From: VRUE01 sp963764365 | GTDB lineage: Bacteria; Actinomycetota; Thermoleophilia; Solirubrobacterales; 70-9 | Direction of reading: 5' to 3' | DNA: 64,000 nucleotides | NCBI GenBank assembly: GCA_963764365.1 | Contig: CAVXSI010000017.1 | Location: forward strand, 39,587 to 103,586 | Shown: positions 59,634 to 64,000 of the stretch, one piece after another | How the letters are laid out: every line of letters begins with the position of its first letter | Numbering within the stretch: the first letter of the stretch is position 1 | Position numbers and translations under genes: made by a program | The notes under the pieces: model-generated | Seen by the model: only the letters and a program-made list of their open reading frames with translations | What the model was told of the DNA's origin: nothing | Databases searched by the model: none

Positions 59634-60498
59634 ATGCTCATCCACGCGCCCGCCAAGATCAACCTCTGCCTCTTCCTCGGGCCGGCGCGCGAGGACGGTC
59701 TGCACCAGCTCTGCTCGCTGTTCGAGCCGATCGCCCTGGCCGACTCGATCGAGGCATCCGAGGCGGAGCGCGACGAGGTGCTCTGCCCCGGGGTCGAGGG
59801 TGAGAACCTCGCGGCGCGGGCGCTGGCGGCGCTGCGCGAGGGCGGCTGGGAGGGGCCGCCGCTTCGGATCGAGATCGAGAAGCGAATCCCAGTCGCCGCC
59901 GGGCTGGGCGGCGGCAGCGCCGACGCCGCCGCCGTTCTGCGACTCGCGACCCGCCGTGACGACTTCTTATCGATATCCGATAACAAGTCGTCACAGCGCA
60001 GACCCCGCCACCCTCGCCGCCGGGCTGGGGGCCGACGTGCCCTCGCAGCTCGTGCCGGCGCTCTCGCTGGTCGGCGGCGCCGGCGAGCGGGTCGAGCGGC
60101 TGCCGGAGCCCTCGCCCCACGCGGTCCTGCTGCTGCCCGGCGGCGGGCTGAGCACGGCCGAGGTGTTCGCCGCGGCGGACCGGCTCGGGCTCGGCCGCTC
60201 CGCGGCGGAGCTGGACGAGCTGGCGGCGCGCCTGCGCGAGGCCGCGGGCGCCGGCGCCTCGCCGCTCGGCTACGCCGAGCTGCTCGCCAACGACCTCGAG
60301 CCGGCGGCGCGCTCGCTGCGCCCGGAGATCGGCGCCGCGCTGGACGCCCTGCGCGAGGCCGGCGCGCCGCTCGCCCTGCTCACCGGCTCCGGCCCGACCG
60401 CCGTCGGGGTCTTCCCCACCGTGGCGGAGGCAACTCGGGCGTCGTTGTGGTTGGGCCGCGACGACGCGATCGTCTGCGAAGCTGGCTGCGCGCCATGA
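59634..60498 (+). pseudogene. ispE: 4-diphosphocytidyl-2-C-methyl-D-erythritol kinase, interrupted by a palindrome
   Basis: GHMP kinase of the MEP isoprenoid pathway. N-terminal LIHAPAKINLCLFLGPARED (substrate block) and IPVAAGLGGGSADAAAVLRL (ATP loop) are in one frame; LAAGLGADVPSQLVPALSLV and LALLTGSGPTAVGVFP, the rest of the protein, are in the next. The 39-base palindrome at 59956-59994 lies between and adds a net +1 shift; removing 40 bases would rejoin them as ...LATRRADPATLAAGLG.... As IspE is normally essential, either a second copy exists, the shift is suppressed, or the assembly is wrong. Confidence 0.8.
59956..59994. repeat. 39-base palindrome (copy 2) inside ispE
   Basis: GTGACGACTT...AAGTCGTCAC with CGATA-type centre (GTGACGACTTCTTATCG left arm). 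Same length and ends as the palindrome at 11042; 29 of 39 positions agree and two of the differing pairs are compensatory. It interrupts the ispE reading frame. Confidence 0.65.
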
Positions 60499-62033
60499 GG
60501 CTGCAGATCCCAGAGGACCGCCGCCGGCGCCGCCTGCTGCTGGTCGCGATCGCTGCGGCGATCGCCGCCGCCTACTACCTGATCAGCCGCGTCGTCCCCC
60601 ACGGGGACCTCCAGCGGCTGCTGGAGGACATCTCCGACACGCTGGGCGCCTGGACCTACCTGCTGGTCGGCGTCTTCGCTTTCGCCGAGACCGGCGCCTT
60701 CGTCGGCCTCGTCGTCCCCGGCGAGACGGTGATGCTGCTGGGCGGCGCCGTCGCCGGGCAGGGGGCGATCGACATCTACCTGCTGATCGCGATCGCCTGG
60801 TTCGCGGCCTGGGCGGGGGACACGGCCAGCTTCTTCCTCGGCCGCCGCCTCGGCCGCGGCTTCGTGATCCGTCACGGACCGCGCTTCGGGATCGGCCACG
60901 AGCGCTTCGAACGGGTCGAGGACTACTTCTCGCGCCACGGCGGCAAGACGATCTTCATCGGCCGCTTCGTCAGCCTGGTGCGCGCCTTCGCCCCGTTCAT
61001 CGCCGGCAGCTCCGGGATGCGCTACCGCGCCTTCGTCCCATACAGCATCCTCGGCACCGGCCTCTGGGCCAGCGCCCACATCCTGATCGGCTACGCCTTC
61101 TCGCGCAGCATCGACACGGCCGCGAAGTACGCGGGTCGCGGGGCGTTCCTGCTCGGCACGCTGATCGTCGTCGTGGTCGGCTCGATCCTCCTCTACCGCC
61201 ACTTCCGGCAGACGGAGAACCGGCGCGCGGCGGTCGCCTGGATGGAGCGCCACGCCGCCAGCCGCCAGCTGGTCGCGCTGGGGCGCCGCTTCAGCCCGCA
61301 GCTGCGCTTCCTCTGGGAGCGGGTGACCCCCGGCGGCACCTTCGGGCTGGAATTCACCTCGCTGATGGCGACCCTCGCCGTCGCCCTCTTCGTGCTGGTC
61401 GCCTACACGGTGATCATCGGCGGCGATCCCGGCCCGACCCCTGGCGACCTGACCGCGGCGGAAATCGCCGAAAGCGTCCGCACCGGCTGGCTGACCGCGA
61501 TCGTCAAGGTGTTCACCGCGCTCGGCTCGGCGCCGGTCACCTGGGCACTCGCCCTCCTGGCGGCCGCGGCTCTCGCCGTGCGCCGCCGCTGGGCCGAGTT
61601 CTGGGTCCTGGTCGTCGGCATGCTGCTGCTGATCGTCGGCGTCCACGAGCTGAAGGCGGCGGTGGACCGACCGCGGCCGCTCGGCGGCCTGACCGGCTTC
61701 CGCGGCTCCTCCTTTCCGAGCGGGCACGCCGCCTACGCGACCTTCTACGTCTGGCTGGCGGTGACGATCGTGCTGCGGCTGCGCCCCCGGATGGCGCGCC
61801 GCGCGGCGGTCGTCTCCGCCGGGATCGCGCTCACCGCGCTGGTCGGCCTCTCGCGCGTCTACCTGGGCGTCCACTACATGAGCGACGTCAGCGCCGGCTG
61901 GGCGCTGGGCGCGGCCGCGTTCTCCCTCTGCGCGGCGGTCGCCCTGGTCGTCTCGACGGTGCGATCTTCGGACGGACCCGTGCGGCACAATTGGTCCGGT
62001 GCTCCCACTGGCGCTGCAGAAGATCCAGAATGA
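60495..62033 (+). CDS. DedA-family membrane protein fused to a PAP2 phosphatase
   Basis: A 512-residue inner-membrane protein. Residues ~30-240 are DedA/SNARE-like: VFAFAETGAFVGLVVPGETV, AWAGDTASFFLGRRLGRGF and SLVRAFAPFIAGSSGMRYRA. Residues ~285-500 are PAP2: KAAVDRPRPLGGLTGFRGSS, FPSGHAAYATFY and SRVYLGVHYMSDVSAGWALG, the three phosphatase motifs. Together they may move and dephosphorylate undecaprenyl-PP or phosphatidate. Its ATG overlaps the ispE stop. Confidence 0.87.
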   Translation: MRLQIPEDRRRRRLLLVAIAAAIAAAYYLISRVVPHGDLQRLLEDISDTLGAWTYLLVGVFAFAETGAFVGLVVPGETVMLLGGAVAGQGAIDIYLLIAIAWFAAWAGDTASFFLGRRLGRGFVIRHGPRFGIGHERFERVEDYFSRHGGKTIFIGRFVSLVRAFAPFIAGSSGMRYRAFVPYSILGTGLWASAHILIGYAFSRSIDTAAKYAGRGAFLLGTLIVVVVGSILLYRHFRQTENRRAAVAWMERHAASRQLVALGRRFSPQLRFLWERVTPGGTFGLEFTSLMATLAVALFVLVAYTVIIGGDPGPTPGDLTAAEIAESVRTGWLTAIVKVFTALGSAPVTWALALLAAAALAVRRRWAEFWVLVVGMLLLIVGVHELKAAVDRPRPLGGLTGFRGSSFPSGHAAYATFYVWLAVTIVLRLRPRMARRAAVVSAGIALTALVGLSRVYLGVHYMSDVSAGWALGAAAFSLCAAVALVVSTVRSSDGPVRHNWSGAPTGAAEDPE

Positions 62034-62247
62034 GTACCTGCTGTTCGGCGCGGCCGGGCTGGTCAGCCTGGTCGCTTTCGTCGGCTTGATCTTGATGCCC
62101 GCGGTCGGCTCCTACGGGCGGCTCTGGGAGAAGGCGGCGGCCGGCGTCCTCTCCCTGATCGTCCTCGCCGCCCTGATCCTGACCGGCGTCGTGATCGGCC
62201 TGGCGATCGTCTACTACTACAACGACATCGCCGCCTTCTTCAAGTAG
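61999..62247 (+). CDS. Small two-helix membrane protein
   Basis: Eighty-two residues starting at GTG. YLLFGAAGLVSLVAFVGLIL and VLSLIVLAALILTGVVIGLA are membrane helices with a charged VGSYGRLWEKAA loop. Overlaps the end of the DedA-PAP2 gene by 35 bases in another frame, so it is probably co-transcribed. Not recognised further. Confidence 0.55.
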   Translation: MLPLALQKIQNEYLLFGAAGLVSLVAFVGLILMPAVGSYGRLWEKAAAGVLSLIVLAALILTGVVIGLAIVYYYNDIAAFFK

Positions 62248-62264
62248 GCAGCGATAATGGACCG

Positions 62265-63504
62265 ATGCCTGCCAGCTCGAAAGGGCGGAAAACCGCTGCA
62301 AGCCAAGCCGAGGCCGGGACGCTCGACGCGCTCTCCGAAGCGGTCGAGTCCGGCGCCGGGCTGCCCGCCGTGGCGCGGGCAGCGGCGCGGGTCCTGGATG
62401 CGAGCGTCGCGCTGATCGAGCGCTCCGGCGCCGTGCTGGCGGTGGCCGGCGCCTCGCCGGACCAGGAGCAGAAGCTGCTCGACGGGCGGCGAGCGCGTGA
62501 CGACGGTCGAGCTGCGGGTCGCCGACGCGGCGGTCGGCGAGCTGCGCTACCGGGCCAAGGCGACGCCCGACCCGGCGATCGCCCGCATGGTGACGACTCT
62601 GCTTGCGCTGGAGCTGGAGCGCTCCCGCGCCCCCGAATGGGAGAGCGAGGAGGTGGCGGGGGTCTTCGTCTCCGCGGTGCTGGCCCGCGAGGTGACCGAC
62701 CGCGGCGACATCGTCGCCCGCGCCTCCGAGCTGGGGACCGACCTGGAGAAGGGGGCCGGGGTGATCGTCCTTCGCGCCGCGCCGCGCGCCGCGCAGACCG
62801 GCGAGTGGCGCGACCGGGTGCTGACGCTGGCGATGCGGACGCTGCGCTCGCTCGCCCCGGGCGCTCTGGCGACAGCCGAGGCCGGCGACGCCGCGGCGGA
62901 GATCGTGGTGATCGTCCCGGCCGAGGACGAGGATCGCCTCGGGCGCGCCGCCGCGGGCCTGGGGCGCGAGCTGGAGGACTCCCTGCCGGGAATCCACCTG
63001 ACGATCGGCGCCAGCCGCCGCGTCACGGACCCCGTCGACCTCTATCGGGCCGGCGGCGAGGCGCGCCTCGCGGTCAACGTCGGCGAGGCGGAGGGCCGGC
63101 CGCTGCTCGCCTTCGAGGACACCGGCGCCTACCGCCTGCTGCTGCCGGCGATGAGCGACGACCCGGGCGAGCTGGAGCGCTTCTTCGCCGAGACGATCGA
63201 GCCGCTCGCCGCCTACGACGAGCAGTACGAGACCGAGCTGGTGGCGACCGTCGAGGCCTACCTGGCCAACGACGGCAACGTCGCCGCCACCGCCAAGCAG
63301 CTCTTCACCCACCGCCACACGATCCGCTACCGCCTCGAGCGGGTCCGCGAGCTGTGCGGTCACGACGTCTCCGCGACCGAGGGCCGCGAGAAGCTCGGCC
63401 TCGGGCTCAAGGCGATGCGGGTCCTCGGCATCGCCTCCCCCCGCGGCCCCGCGCTGGAACCGGGCGCCGAGGGTGGCAAGGTGCCCCGCAGCTCTGAGGA
63501 GTAG
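62265..63504 (+). pseudogene. PucR-type helix-turn-helix regulator with one extra base
   Basis: The N-terminal part (residues 1-70, AGTLDALSEAVESGAG) is in one frame; from TTVELRVADAAVGELRYRAK onward the next. One extra base near 62487 (GGGCGGCGAG) separates them. The C-terminus ETELVATVEAYLANDGNVAA, then TAKQLFTHRHTIRYRLERVR is the PucR-type HTH_30. Restored length ~412. The regulator's targets are unknown; the family often controls purine or amino-acid catabolism. A sequencing error is a real alternative. Confidence 0.75.
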
Positions 63505-63641
63505 GGGGGCGGCCCCAGCCGCGGCGCGCGGCGCGATGGCTTGCCCGACCGTCGGGCACAATGCCCTCAGCGCTCTTTGATCGGGGCGTGAACACTGTCA
63601 ACCGGGCGCGAACATTCGTCCCGGGCGGGAAAGGGGCACGA

Positions 63642-63884
63642 ATGGCGTTGGATCAGAGCAAAGTCGGAAGGCACATCGCCGAACAGATGGAGGCGATCGA
63701 GGCCGACTACGGCGAACGCGAGGGCGACTGGCAGATCGGCGACATCTGCACGATCGTCGAGGTGCGGGGACCGGAGGGCGCCAACGTGCGGATGCGAAGC
63801 AGCGCGACGTCTCCCCACGCGACCCTCGGCCTGCTGAAGATCGCCGAACTGTTCGCAATCGGCCAGCTCAGCAGCGGGCAGTGA
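63642..63884 (+). CDS. Small protein of unknown function
   Basis: Eighty residues: ALDQSKVGRHIAEQMEAIEAD, GDWQIGDICTIVEVRGPEGA and TLGLLKIAELFAIGQLSSGQ. A longer upstream start (63561) in the same frame is less likely because of its composition. I do not recognise the family; the sequence looks like a soluble alpha/beta domain. It is followed by a tRNA gene on the other strand. Confidence 0.45.
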   Translation: MALDQSKVGRHIAEQMEAIEADYGEREGDWQIGDICTIVEVRGPEGANVRMRSSATSPHATLGLLKIAELFAIGQLSSGQ

Positions 63885-63908
63885 GGACGGCTAAGGAGTT
63901 CCCGGTAG

Positions 63909-63983
63909 CTCCGGGGGGAGGATTTGAACCCGCCTCTTCCTGGACCAAAACCAGGCGTGCTAAGCCGATTACACCACCCCGGA
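63909..63983 (-). tRNA. tRNA-Gln (anticodon TTG)
   Basis: On the minus strand the sequence starts TCCGGGGTGGTGTAATCGG and ends CCCCGGAG. The acceptor stem TCCGGGG/CCCCGGA is perfect; the anticodon stem CCTGG/CCAGG encloses a seven-base loop TTTTGGT, so the anticodon is TTG (Gln). The T loop is TTCAAAT. CCA is not encoded. Confidence 0.9.
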
Positions 63984-64000
63984 ATGAGCCACGACCTTAG

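Overview
The window is a very GC-rich bacterial chromosome segment with dense genes, frequent GTG/TTG starts, strong GC bias at third codon positions and four-base ATGA overlaps. A HemQ-type haem protein, DUF445, DUF3618 and holin-III-type membrane proteins, a TB7.3-like 70-residue biotin carrier, an F420-type nitroreductase, a PimA-like mannosyltransferase and several acyl-CoA genes together suggest an actinobacterium, probably of the Thermoleophilia/Solirubrobacterales type. That placement is an inference from gene content, not from a marker phylogeny.

Layout. 0-6.7 kb: end of a glycoside hydrolase, two winged-helix regulators (one an internal duplication), superoxide dismutase, a GMC-type flavoprotein, rubredoxin and LemA. 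6.7-17.7 kb: NUDIX hydrolase and a biotin region (bioA, then bioD-bioF-bioB) split by a MarR regulator and its drug exporter; behind it a GGDEF cyclase, a DNA glycosylase, an enoyl-CoA hydratase and a small biotin carrier. 17.7-27.7 kb: a decayed ATPase, glycosyltransferase, glycerol kinase, acyltransferase, lactonase, two SDRs, F420-type reductase, SixA, amidase and a truncated PIN toxin. 27.8-38.8 kb: an acyl-CoA catabolic region (two acyl-CoA dehydrogenases, enoyl-CoA hydratase, carboxyltransferase, BKACE, CoA-transferase, MerR, SDR) with DUF445 and DUF4393 genes. 38.8-49.2 kb: a large cyclase/ATPase regulator, nitrilase plus TetR, a small membrane-protein trio, and an iron-sulphur set (IscA, CGFS glutaredoxin, BolA, ferredoxin reductase) next to HemQ. 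49.2-64 kb: a membrane protein with a phosphatase-like ectodomain, a PimA-flippase fusion, split B12 methionine synthase, TatD, RsmA, IspE, a DedA-PAP2 fusion, a PucR-type regulator and tRNA-Gln.

The most unusual feature is an unusually rich set of hairpin elements between and inside genes. They fall into at least five recurrent types. In each, part of the element (core, loop or internal loop) is conserved between copies while the flanking stems are different in sequence at every locus but still self-complementary. Copies lie inside reading frames (glycosyltransferase, bioD, ispE, the 49.5 kb membrane protein), supply stop or start codons (acyltransferase, TetR), or sit just behind stop codons. 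This looks like a family of palindromic mobile or structured elements and is the best candidate for something undescribed.

Caution: six genes (bioD, the ATPase remnant, MerR, metH C-part, PucR and ispE) need frame changes. Ten are single extra bases and one is a 39-base palindrome insertion that also shifts the frame by +1. The single-base events may be sequencing or assembly errors.
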